DNA from: Spirilliplanes yamanashiensis | GTDB taxonomy: Bacteria; Actinomycetota; Actinomycetes; Mycobacteriales; Micromonosporaceae | Length of the DNA: 64,000 bases | Direction of reading: 5' to 3' | Assembly (NCBI RefSeq): GCF_016863475.1 | Contig: NZ_BOOY01000007.1 | Span: 1-64,000, forward strand | Shown: positions 25,199 to 33,260 of the stretch, piece after piece | How the letters are laid out: each line of letters opens with the position of its first letter | How positions within the stretch are numbered: the stretch's first letter is position 1 | Notes under the pieces: generated by a model | The model's database searches: none | What the model was told of the DNA's origin: nothing | What the model saw: only the letters and a program-made list of their open reading frames with translations | Translations under genes and position numbers: made by a program

Positions 25199-26849
25199 GC
25201 CCGCGATCCTGACCGTCGACGACGACCCGGGGGTGTCCCGCGCCGTGGCGCGGGACCTGCGGCGCCGGTACGGCGAGGAGTACCGCATCCTGCGGGCCGC
25301 CTCCGCCGCCGAGGGCCTGGAGGTGCTGCGCGAGCTGAAGCTGCGCGGCGGCCGGGTCGCCGTCATGCTGGCCGACTACCGGATGCCCCAGATGAACGGC
25401 ATCGAGTTCCTCGAACAGGCCATGGACGTCTTCCCGCAGGCGCGCCGGGCGCTGCTGACCGCGTACGCCGACACGGACGCCGCGATCAGCGCCATCAACG
25501 TCGTCGACGTCGACCACTACCTGCTCAAGCCGTGGGACCCGCCGGAGGAGAAGCTCTACCCGGTCATCGACGCGCTGATCGAGGCGTGGCAGGAGGCCGG
25601 CGACCGCGAGGTGGAGGACATCCGCGTCGTCGGGCACCGGTGGAGCGTGCCGTCATTCAAGATCCGCGACTTCCTGGCCCGCAACCTGGTGCCGTACCGC
25701 TGGTTCGGCGCCGACGAGCCGGAGGGTCTGCGGCTGCTGGAGGCGGCCGGGCGCGGCCCGGAGTCGGTGCCGCTGGTGGTCACCGCGGACGGCGCCGCCC
25801 TGGCCCAGCCGACCACCGCCGAGGTGGCCGAGGCGGTCGGCCTGTCCACCGCGCCGGGCCGCGACTTCTACGACCTGGTCATCATCGGCGGCGGCCCGGC
25901 CGGGCTGGGCGCCGCCGTGTACGGCGCCTCCGAGGGCCTGCGCACCGTGCTGGTGGAGAAGCGCGCCATCGGCGGGCAGGCGGGCCAGAGCTCGCGCATC
26001 GAGAACTACCTCGGCTTCCCCGACGGCGTCTCCGGGGCGCAGCTCACCGAGCGGGCCCGCCGGCAGGCCGGCAAGTTCGAGGCGGAGCTGCTCACCACCA
26101 AGGACGTCGTCAGCCTGGCGGCGCGCGGCCCGGCGAAGGTCATCACGTTCGCCGACGGCTCGGAGATCTCGGCGCACGCGGTGCTGCTGGCCACCGGCGT
26201 CGCGTACCGGCCGCTGGAGGCGGCGGGGGTGGCCGAGCTGACCGGCCGGGGCGTCTACTACGGCTCGGCGTCCACCGAGGGCCCGGCCTGCCGCGACACC
26301 GACGTCTACATCGTCGGCGGGGCCAACTCGGCGGGGCAGGCGGCGCTGTTCTTCGCCCAGTACGCCCGCACCGTCACGCTGGTGGTGCGCGGCGCCTCGC
26401 TGGAGAGCTCCATGTCGTACTACCTGATCCAGCAGCTCGCGGCGATCGACAACATTCACGTGCGCACCCGCACGCAGGTCGTCGGCGCGCACGGCGACGA
26501 GCACCTCGCCGAGATCACCCTCAACGACGACAAGACCGGCACCACCACGACCGTGCCGTGCGGGTCGATGTTCGTGTTCATCGGCGCCGAGCCGCGCACC
26601 GACTGGCTCGGCGACATCGTCGCCCGCGACGACCGCGGCTTCGTCTTCACCGGCCCCGATCTGCTCACCGACGGCAAGCGCCCGCGGGGATGGGATCGGG
26701 ACCGCGATCCGTTCTACCTGGAGAGCAGCGTTCCCGGCATCTTCGCCGCCGGCGACGTGCGGGCCGGCTCCGTGAAACGGGTGGCCTCCGCCGTCGGCGA
26801 GGGCGCGATGGCGGTGACGCTCGTGCACCGGTACCTGGAGGCACCATGA
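25191..26849 (+). CDS. response-regulator receiver fused to cysteine-less glutaredoxin-like and thioredoxin-reductase-like FAD domains
   Basis: A protein of 552 residues. Residues 1-130 are a receiver (DDD at 10-12, phosphoacceptor Asp62 in LADYRMPQMNG, Lys113 in LLKPW). Residues 143-220 look like a glutaredoxin fold (IRVVGHRWSVPS, FLARNLVPYRWF), but the active-site CxxC is replaced by Ser152-Val-Pro-Ser155. From 226 a thioredoxin-reductase-type flavoprotein follows: FAD motif GGGPAGLG (233-240), IGGQAGQSSRIENYLGFP, NAD(P) motif VGGANSAGQ, and the closing FAAGDVRAGSVKRVASAVGEGA. The TrxR CATC motif is absent: that place reads GSASTEGPAC, with only Cys367. It therefore cannot run a normal disulfide relay, yet FAD and NAD(P)H sites look intact. 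The adjacent kinase gene overlaps by four bases and is the likely phosphodonor. Confidence 0.92.
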   Translation: MGKPAILTVDDDPGVSRAVARDLRRRYGEEYRILRAASAAEGLEVLRELKLRGGRVAVMLADYRMPQMNGIEFLEQAMDVFPQARRALLTAYADTDAAISAINVVDVDHYLLKPWDPPEEKLYPVIDALIEAWQEAGDREVEDIRVVGHRWSVPSFKIRDFLARNLVPYRWFGADEPEGLRLLEAAGRGPESVPLVVTADGAALAQPTTAEVAEAVGLSTAPGRDFYDLVIIGGGPAGLGAAVYGASEGLRTVLVEKRAIGGQAGQSSRIENYLGFPDGVSGAQLTERARRQAGKFEAELLTTKDVVSLAARGPAKVITFADGSEISAHAVLLATGVAYRPLEAAGVAELTGRGVYYGSASTEGPACRDTDVYIVGGANSAGQAALFFAQYARTVTLVVRGASLESSMSYYLIQQLAAIDNIHVRTRTQVVGAHGDEHLAEITLNDDKTGTTTTVPCGSMFVFIGAEPRTDWLGDIVARDDRGFVFTGPDLLTDGKRPRGWDRDRDPFYLESSVPGIFAAGDVRAGSVKRVASAVGEGAMAVTLVHRYLEAP

Positions 26850-28276
26850 GCGGCCTTGACCCCGCCGAGCTGAGGACCCTGTTCCTCTTCGAGTCGCTGA
26901 CCGACGAGCAGCTGGCGTTCCTCGCCGACGCCGGCCGCGTCGAGCAGCACCCGGCCGGCGCCACCATCTTCCCCGAGAACGACCCGGCGACGTGCTTCTA
27001 CGTGCTGATGTCCGGCACGCTGGCGCTGACCCGCCGGATCGGCCAGGACGACGTCGAGACGGTGCGCACGGACCAGCGCGGCGTCTACATGGGCGCCACC
27101 CAGGCGTACCTGCGCGACGACGACGGCCCGCCGCGCGTCTACACGGCCACCATGCGCGCCGTCACGGACACCACGTTCTTCGTGCTGCCCGCCGACACGT
27201 TCCAGCAGATGATGCGCACCTGGTTCCCGATGGCCATCCACCTGCTGGAGGGCCTGTTCTTCGGCATGCGCAGCACCCAGGCCATCGTGGGGGAGCGGCA
27301 GCGGCTCAGCGCGCTCGGCTCGCTCACCGCCGGGCTGATGCACGAGCTGAACAACCCGGCCGCCGCCGCCGTGCGCGCCACCGGCGCCCTGCGCCAGCGG
27401 GTCGCCGGCATGCGGCACAAGCTCGGAATGCTCGCCGACGGCCGGATCGACCCGGCGCAGCTGGTCAAGATGGTCGGCCTCCAGGAGCAGATCATCGAAC
27501 GGGCCGCCAAGGCCAAGCCGCTGACGGCGCTGCAGGCCAGCGACCTCGAGGACGAGCTGGGCGACTGGATGGACGAGCACCGCATCACCGGCGGCTGGGA
27601 CCTGGCGCCCGTGCTGGCACAGGGCGGCATCGACGTCGAGTGCCTGGACGACATCGCCGAGACGGTCGGCCCGGAGCTGCTCGACGGCGCCATGCACTGG
27701 ATCGGCTACGCGCTGGAGACCGAGCAGCTGATGACCGACATCGAGGACGCCACCGAGCGGGTGTCGAACCTGGTGACGGCGGCGAAGGCGTACTCGCAGC
27801 TCGACCGCGCGGCGCACCAGTGGATCGACGTGCACAGCGGCCTCGACAGCACCCTGGTCATGCTCGGCCACAAGATCGGCAAGGAGGGCGTCACGGTCGT
27901 CAAGGACTACGACCGGACCCTGCCGCAGATCCCCGCCCACGCGGGCGAGCTGAACCAGGTGTGGACCAACCTCATCGACAACGCCGTGCAGGCGATGGAC
28001 GGCTCAGGCACCCTGACGATCCGCACCGCCCGCGACGGCGACCGCGTCCTCGTCGAGGTGTGCGACACCGGCCCGGGCGTGCCCGAGGAGCTGCGCAAGC
28101 GCGTCTTCGAGCCGTTCTTCACCACCAAGCCGGTCGGCGCGGGCACCGGCCTGGGCCTGGACATCTCGTACCGGATCGTGGTCAACCGGCACGGCGGCGA
28201 CCTGCGCCTGGAGTCGGCGCCGGGCGACACCCGCTTCCAGGTGCGGCTGCCGGTGAGCGAGTCGCCGTCGCGCTGA
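26846..28276 (+). CDS. soluble histidine kinase with cyclic-nucleotide-binding-type sensor domain
   Basis: A protein of 476 residues with no membrane helix. Residues 10-130 have the cNMP-binding (Crp-type) fold: LFLFESLTDEQLAFLA, HPAGATIFPENDPATCFYVLMSGTLAL. The phosphate-binding cassette seems modified, so a cyclic nucleotide ligand is uncertain. Residues 155-290 form a long helical dimerisation domain with the phosphorylated His166 in TAGLMHELNNPAAAAV. The HATPase domain has NQVWTNLIDNAVQAM, DTGPGVPEEL, FFTTKPVGAGTGLGLDIS. The ATGA overlap with the preceding gene indicates translational coupling and makes the receiver-flavoprotein the obvious partner. The combination is known from scattered actinobacteria and proteobacteria, but its biological role is not established as far as I know. 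Confidence 0.92.
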   Translation: MSGLDPAELRTLFLFESLTDEQLAFLADAGRVEQHPAGATIFPENDPATCFYVLMSGTLALTRRIGQDDVETVRTDQRGVYMGATQAYLRDDDGPPRVYTATMRAVTDTTFFVLPADTFQQMMRTWFPMAIHLLEGLFFGMRSTQAIVGERQRLSALGSLTAGLMHELNNPAAAAVRATGALRQRVAGMRHKLGMLADGRIDPAQLVKMVGLQEQIIERAAKAKPLTALQASDLEDELGDWMDEHRITGGWDLAPVLAQGGIDVECLDDIAETVGPELLDGAMHWIGYALETEQLMTDIEDATERVSNLVTAAKAYSQLDRAAHQWIDVHSGLDSTLVMLGHKIGKEGVTVVKDYDRTLPQIPAHAGELNQVWTNLIDNAVQAMDGSGTLTIRTARDGDRVLVEVCDTGPGVPEELRKRVFEPFFTTKPVGAGTGLGLDISYRIVVNRHGGDLRLESAPGDTRFQVRLPVSESPSR

Positions 28277-28314
28277 CGTCCGCTCGGCCGACGCCCGGCG
28301 GGGGCCGCGGGGCC

Positions 28315-28320
28315 TAGGCT
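28315..28320 (+). promoter_or_regulatory. -10 box of leaderless SARP regulator gene
   Basis: TAGGCT followed by seven bases and the GTG at 28328; no Shine-Dalgarno sequence. This separates the SARP gene from the redox operon upstream. Confidence 0.5.
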
Positions 28321-28327
28321 CGCAGGC

Positions 28328-31300
28328 GTGCGGGTGGCGGTTCTCGGTGCGGTGTCGGTGTGCCGCGACGGCGCGCCCGTCGACCTCGGCGCGCCCAAGC
28401 AGCGGGCGCTGCTGGCCGCGCTCGCCCTGCACGCCGGGCGGCCGGTCACCGCGGGCGCGCTGATCGACCTGATGTGGGGCGACGACGCCCCGCCCGCCGC
28501 CGCGGCGTCGCTGCAGACGTACGTGGCGGGCCTGCGCCGGGCGCTCGAACCGGGCCGCCCCGCCCGGGCCGCCGCCACCGTGCTGGTGACCACCCCGCAC
28601 GGCTACCGCCTCGACCTGCCCCCGGACGCCCTCGACGCGCACCGGTTCACCGCCGCCGTCGAGCGGGTGCACCGCGCCGTCACGCCCGCCCCGCCGGCGG
28701 CCGGGGTGGGCGGCCTGCTGCGCGACCTCGACGCGGCGCTCGCCCTGTGGACCGGCCCCGCGTACGCGGACCTGCGCGACGACGGCCCCGTGCCCGCCGA
28801 GCGCGCCCGCCTGGACGAGCTGCGCCTGGTCGCCGTCGAGGACCGGGCGGTGCTGCGGATGGCGCGCGGCGAGCACGCCGCCGTCGTCGCCGACCTGACC
28901 GCCGCCGTGCGGGAGCACCCGCTGCGCGAGTCCCTCGCCGGGCGGCTGGCCCTGGCGCTGGCCGGGTCGGGGCGCCAGGCCGACGCCCTGGAGCTGCTGC
29001 GGTCGCTGCGCGAGCGGCTCGCCGACGAGCTGGGCGTGGAGCCCGGCGCGGGGCTGCGGGCGGTGGAGCTGGCCGTGCTGCGCCAGGAGGCGGACGGGCC
29101 CGCGCCGCCGGTCGCGCCGGTCGTCCCGGCCGCCCGGGCCGGGGAGTGGCCGCTGGTGGGGCGGCGCGCGGAGCTGGCCGCGCTCGGCGCGCTGCTCGAC
29201 GACGCCGCCGCCGGGCGGACCGCCGCCGGGGTGCTCGTCGGGGAGCCGGGCGTCGGCAAGAGCCGGCTGCTGCGTGAGCTGACCGCGGCGGCGCGGGGGC
29301 GCGGCCTCGCCGTGGCCGTCGGGCGGTGTTCGCAGGACGACGGCGCGCCGCCGTACTGGCCGTGGCGCGGGGTGCTGCGCGACCTCGGCGCGGACCTCGC
29401 CGCCCTCGGCGCCCCCGCACCCGGCGGGCCGGACGCGGGCGAGGGGGCCCGGTTCGCGCTGTGGGAGGCCGTCTGCGGCGTCCTGCGCGCGCACGCCCCG
29501 CTGCTCGTCGTGCTGGACGACCTGCACTGGGCGGACGCGTCGTCGCTGCGCCTGCTGCGGCACGTCGTCGACACCCTGCCCGCCGGCGGGCTCGCCGTCG
29601 TCGGCGCGCGGCGGGCGCTGCCCGAGCCCGCCGGGGCGCTGGCCGAGCTGGGCGAGACCCTGGCCCGGCACGGCGCCGCCCGGATCGCGGTGGGCGGCCT
29701 GGCCACCGGCGAGGTCGGCGAGCTGTGGCGGGCCGCCACCGGCGCGGCGACCGCCCCGGCCGCCGCGGAACGCCTGCGCGACCGCACCGCCGGCAACCCG
29801 TTCTTCCTCACCGAGCTGCTGCGCGCCGCGCCCGGCGGCGACGTGCCGGACGAGGTGCCCGCCGCCGTCGGCGACGTGGTCGGCGGCCGGGTCGCGCGGC
29901 TGCCCGCCCCCGCCCGCGAGCTGCTGCGCGCCGCCGCCGTCGCCGGCCGGCGGTTCGGCCTCGACGAACTGGCCGCGGCCGCCGGGCGCCCGGCCGAGGC
30001 CGTCCTGGACGACCTGGAGCCCGCCCTCGACGCCGGGCTGGTGGCCGAGGACGACGCCGGGGCGTTCCGGTTCTCGCACGCCCTGGTCCGCGACGCCGTC
30101 TACGCCGCACTGTCGCCGGCCCGCCGCGCCCGCGCCCACGCCGCGCTGGCCGCGCCCCTGGCGGACGCCGACCCTGCCCGGGCCGCCCACCACTGGCTGC
30201 GCGCCGGGCCCGCGCACGCCGGCCGGGCCTGGCGGGCCGCGGTGCGGGCGGCCGGGTCCGCGTCGGCGGTGCACGCCTGGGAGGAGGCCGCCGCCCTGCT
30301 GCGCGACGCCGCGCTCGCGCAGCAGACCGCCGGCGCGACCCCGCTGGAGCGCTACGAGGTGCAGGTGGCCCTGGCCGACGCGTGCCGCTGGGCCGGCGAC
30401 CGGGCCGGCGTCGACAGCGCGCTGCTGGCCGCGGTGGCGCAGGCCCGCGCCCTCGGCGACGTGGACCGCGAGGCGCGCGCCGCGGCCGGCTCCGTCGACG
30501 GCGCCGTGTGGATCGTGCGCCCGCACGGGCTGGTGCTGCCGGAGCTGGTCGCCGCGCTGCGCGACGTGCTGCGCCGGCTGCCCGCCGCCGACTCCGAGGC
30601 CCGCTGCCGGGTGATGCTGGCGCTGGCCGCGGAGCTGTACTTCGTGGACGCCCCGCGCGAGCGGGAGGCCCTCGTCGAGCAGGGCCTGGCCGTCGCCCGC
30701 CGGCTCGGCGACGCGGACCTGCTCGGCTGGGCGTACGGGGCCGCGTCCCTGGCGACGGTGCGGCCCGCCACCGCGGAGGCCCGGTACGGCTACGGCCGCG
30801 ACGCGCTGGCCGCCGCCCGCACGCCCCGCCAGGAGGTCGCCGCGCACACCATGCTCGCGTTCGCCGCGCAGGAGACCGGCCGCATCGACCGGATGTGGGA
30901 GCACCTGGCCGCCGCCCGGGCCGGGGCCGAGCGGATGCGCCTGGCCTCGGTGCTGGTCGGGCTCGGCTGGCTGGAGGTGCCCTGGCTGGGCCTGCAGGGC
31001 CGGTTCGCGGAGGCGGAGCAGCTGTTCGGCTACACGGTGCAGCAGATGCAGCGCACCTCGATGCCGCAGTCCACCGAGACGCCGGCCGGCACGGCGATGG
31101 CCCTGCGGATGGCGGCCGGCGCCGTCGACGCCACGATGGTGGCGCAGATGCAGGCCCTCGCCCCGGTCAGCCCGCTGCCGCTGGACGCGTCGATCGTCGT
31201 GCTCATGCTGCGCGCCGGCCTGACCGCCGAGGCCCGCGCCTGGCACGCCGCGCACGGCATCGACCTCTCCGCCGACGACTGGTTCGCCCTGCTGAACACC

Positions 31301-31567
31301 TGCCACGCGGCCGAGGCGGCGTACGGGGTCGGCGACGCGGAGCTGGGCGTGCGGGCGTACCGGTGGCTGGCCCCGTACGCGGGGCGGCCGTGCTGCGCGT
31401 CGGCGGCGGTGGCGCTCGGCCCGGTCGACGGCTACCTGGCGCTCGCCGCCGCGGCGGCCGGCGACCGCGCGGCGGCGGACCGGCACGCCGTGGCCGCCCG
31501 CGCGCTGTGCCTGCGCTGGGGCATCCCGCTGGCGGCCGACCGGCTGGACGCGACGCTCAATACCTGA
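28328..31567 (+). CDS. AfsR/SARP-type transcriptional regulator with ATPase and TPR domains
   Basis: A protein of 1079 residues. Residues 1-95 are the OmpR-like winged-helix DNA-binding domain (VDLGAPKQRALLAALALHAG, LQTYVAGLRRAL, TPHGYRL), and about 100-250 the bacterial transcriptional activator domain (RFTAAVERVHRA to ADELGVEPG). An AAA_16/NACHT-like ATPase follows, with Walker A GEPGVGKSRLL near 304-314 and Walker B LLVVLDDLHWAD near 391-402; the second half is helical TPR-like sensor repeats. Such large SARPs activate secondary-metabolite or developmental genes after nucleotide binding. No biosynthetic cluster is next to it, so the target is unknown. The stop overlaps the end of the converging hemerythrin gene by 11 bases. 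Confidence 0.92.
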   Translation: MRVAVLGAVSVCRDGAPVDLGAPKQRALLAALALHAGRPVTAGALIDLMWGDDAPPAAAASLQTYVAGLRRALEPGRPARAAATVLVTTPHGYRLDLPPDALDAHRFTAAVERVHRAVTPAPPAAGVGGLLRDLDAALALWTGPAYADLRDDGPVPAERARLDELRLVAVEDRAVLRMARGEHAAVVADLTAAVREHPLRESLAGRLALALAGSGRQADALELLRSLRERLADELGVEPGAGLRAVELAVLRQEADGPAPPVAPVVPAARAGEWPLVGRRAELAALGALLDDAAAGRTAAGVLVGEPGVGKSRLLRELTAAARGRGLAVAVGRCSQDDGAPPYWPWRGVLRDLGADLAALGAPAPGGPDAGEGARFALWEAVCGVLRAHAPLLVVLDDLHWADASSLRLLRHVVDTLPAGGLAVVGARRALPEPAGALAELGETLARHGAARIAVGGLATGEVGELWRAATGAATAPAAAERLRDRTAGNPFFLTELLRAAPGGDVPDEVPAAVGDVVGGRVARLPAPARELLRAAAVAGRRFGLDELAAAAGRPAEAVLDDLEPALDAGLVAEDDAGAFRFSHALVRDAVYAALSPARRARAHAALAAPLADADPARAAHHWLRAGPAHAGRAWRAAVRAAGSASAVHAWEEAAALLRDAALAQQTAGATPLERYEVQVALADACRWAGDRAGVDSALLAAVAQARALGDVDREARAAAGSVDGAVWIVRPHGLVLPELVAALRDVLRRLPAADSEARCRVMLALAAELYFVDAPREREALVEQGLAVARRLGDADLLGWAYGAASLATVRPATAEARYGYGRDALAAARTPRQEVAAHTMLAFAAQETGRIDRMWEHLAAARAGAERMRLASVLVGLGWLEVPWLGLQGRFAEAEQLFGYTVQQMQRTSMPQSTETPAGTAMALRMAAGAVDATMVAQMQALAPVSPLPLDASIVVLMLRAGLTAEARAWHAAHGIDLSADDWFALLNTCHAAEAAYGVGDAELGVRAYRWLAPYAGRPCCASAAVALGPVDGYLALAAAAAGDRAAADRHAVAARALCLRWGIPLAADRLDATLNT

Positions 31568-32267
31568 ACGCCGCCCGCTCCCGCCGCTCGAACGAGTGCC
31601 GCAGCACGTGCCGCCCCAGCATGATCAGCGGCCGCGCGCCGGGCTGGGCGGCGAGCCGGCGCACGGCGTCGGCCGGCAGCCGGTGCAGCACCCACGGCAG
31701 CACGCCGAGCGTCTCGCGGAGGCTGAACTGCCCGCGCGCGCTGCGCTCCTCGAACGCCACCCACTCCGCCGCGCCCAGGTGGCGCTGGATGAGCGGGAGG
31801 GCGTCGCGCTCCTCGTGCGCCAGGTGCTCGCCGAGGCGCTGCCGGGCGGCGACGAGCCGGATCTCCAGCCCGGCCCGGGCGTCCTCGTCGGGCCCGGCGG
31901 CGAGCGTGGCGATGCCGGCGGCGCAGGCGTCGAGCAGCGGGTCGATCTCGCCGTGCTCGGCCGCCATCGCGGCGAGCACCGCCCGGTCGGCCGCGTCGAC
32001 CCGGGCCAGCAGCAGCGGCCACAGGTGGGCGTCCTCGATGGTGTGGTGGTGGTGCAGGTAGGTGGAGAACCGGGCCCAGCGCTCGCGCAGCGCCACCCAC
32101 GTCGCGGTGTCGGCGGCGGGCGTGCGCTGGGCGGCGCCCGCGAACGCGGCCAGGTCGCGGCGGAACGCGTGGTGCATCGCGTACATGGTGGTGAGGTCGT
32201 TGGGGCCGGGGGCCACGGCGGCCTGGCCGGGCAGCAGCAGGGGCGCCGTCGTCGGTGTCGTCGTCAT
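31557..32267 (-). CDS. hemerythrin-domain (HHE) protein
   Basis: A protein of 236 residues. The iron-ligand pattern of hemerythrin-like four-helix bundles is present in order: MHHAFRRDL, YLHHHHTIEDAHLWPLL, AEHGEIDPLL and HLAHEERDALPLI. The last 70 residues are an extension after the bundle (LPWVLHRLPADAVRRLA), common in actinobacterial members. Such proteins bind a di-iron site and handle oxygen, nitric oxide or iron. The ATG at 32267 is chosen; a GTG nine bases upstream is possible and neither has a good ribosome binding site. It is divergent from the flavin-reductase-like gene, with the palindrome at 32299 between them, so co-regulation is likely. Confidence 0.9.
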   Translation of the reverse strand: MTTTPTTAPLLLPGQAAVAPGPNDLTTMYAMHHAFRRDLAAFAGAAQRTPAADTATWVALRERWARFSTYLHHHHTIEDAHLWPLLLARVDAADRAVLAAMAAEHGEIDPLLDACAAGIATLAAGPDEDARAGLEIRLVAARQRLGEHLAHEERDALPLIQRHLGAAEWVAFEERSARGQFSLRETLGVLPWVLHRLPADAVRRLAAQPGARPLIMLGRHVLRHSFERRERAAFRY

Positions 32268-32298
32268 GGCCGCCACGGTGCCGGGGCCGGCTCGGCGG

Positions 32299-32333
32299 CC
32301 ACTGGAGACGCGTCTCCAGTGGTTCTCCAGTGG
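32299..32333. promoter_or_regulatory. 24-bp perfect palindrome plus third half-site
   Basis: CCACTGGAGACG followed at once by its exact complement (32299-32322), then a third copy of CTCCAGTGG at 32325-32333. The two same-direction half-sites are 11 bp apart, one helical turn. It lies about 30 bases upstream of each of the two divergent genes (hemerythrin-like and PNPOx-like). A dimeric repressor binding cooperatively to the full site and the extra half-site would cover both promoters. Confidence 0.75.
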
Positions 32334-32353
32334 GGCGGCGCAGACTGCCCGGC

Positions 32354-33259
32354 GTGAACACGATGACGCTCACCGGGGATGTCGCCTCGGTCCTCGACGC
32401 CTACCGCACCTGCGAACTGCTCACCGTCGGCCGCGACGGCACCCCGATCGCGTGGCCGGTCGTGCCCGTCCGCCGCGCCGACGGCACCCTGCTGGTGACC
32501 ACCTCGATCGGGCTGCCGCAGAAGGCCCTCAACGTGCGCCGCGACCCGCGCGTCGCGCTGCTGTTCTCCGACCCGACGGGCAGCGGCCTGACCGCCCCGC
32601 CGCAGATCCTGGTGCACGCCCACGCGACGTGCCCGGACGAGATCGTCACCGCGGCGGGGCCCGCCGCCGACCAGTGGCGTCTGCTGGCCGAGCGCCAGCC
32701 GTCCTCGTCGGCGTACCCGCGGTTCGCCCTGACCCGCCGCCTCATGGACTGGTACTACATGCGGCTGCTCATCACCGTCACGCCGGTCGCGGTGACGACC
32801 CGGCCGCCCGCGCCGGCCGGCGGCCCGATGGCGGCGGCGGCCGTGCCGGGCGGCGGCCCGCCGGCCGAGGCCGCGCGGCGGCTGCCACGCTTCACCAGCG
32901 GCGTCGTGGCCGCCTTCGACGAGTCCGGCGCGCCGACCCTGGCCCGGGTGCGCCCGGCGGTGGCCGGCGGCGCGCTGCGCTTCACCGGCCCGGCGCTGCG
33001 CCCCGGCCGGGCGAGCCTGCTGTGCCACTCGCACGACGCGAAGCTGTCCGGGCTGCGCGCGTTCGTGGTGACGGGCGAGCTGACCCGCGACGGCGACGGC
33101 TGGCTGCTCACCCCGGACCGGTTCGTGCCGGGCGCGGACGGGCTGAACCCGCTGGACATGGTGCGCGCCATCCGCCGGATGCGGGCCACCGCGGCGCGCT
33201 ACCTGCAGCGGCGCGGGCTGGCCCGGCCGCAGATCCCGTGGGAGCAGTACCGCTTCTAG
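32354..33259 (+). CDS. pyridoxamine-5'-phosphate-oxidase-related flavin/F420-binding protein
   Basis: A protein of 301 residues. The first 110 residues have the split-barrel FMN/F420-binding pattern (LLTVGRDGTPIAWPVVPVRR, LLVTTSIGLPQKALNVRRDPRVALLFSDP), and a second, weaker split-barrel repeat seems to occupy about 175-260 (GVVAAFDESGAPTLARVRP, LCHSHDAKLSGLRAFVV). Proteins of this kind reduce small organic substrates or bind heme or biliverdin; the substrate is unknown. The GTG at 32354 is seven bases from a CAGACT box, so a leaderless transcript is likely; an ATG at 32363 is the alternative. The palindrome just upstream would overlap the -35 region. Confidence 0.8.
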   Translation: MNTMTLTGDVASVLDAYRTCELLTVGRDGTPIAWPVVPVRRADGTLLVTTSIGLPQKALNVRRDPRVALLFSDPTGSGLTAPPQILVHAHATCPDEIVTAAGPAADQWRLLAERQPSSSAYPRFALTRRLMDWYYMRLLITVTPVAVTTRPPAPAGGPMAAAAVPGGGPPAEAARRLPRFTSGVVAAFDESGAPTLARVRPAVAGGALRFTGPALRPGRASLLCHSHDAKLSGLRAFVVTGELTRDGDGWLLTPDRFVPGADGLNPLDMVRAIRRMRATAARYLQRRGLARPQIPWEQYRF

Positions 33260-33260
33260 G

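Noticed and set aside
25191-26849. Calling the flavoprotein a thioredoxin reductase
   Set aside because: The CxxC motif is absent in the TrxR part and also in the glutaredoxin-like part, so disulfide reductase activity is not supported.
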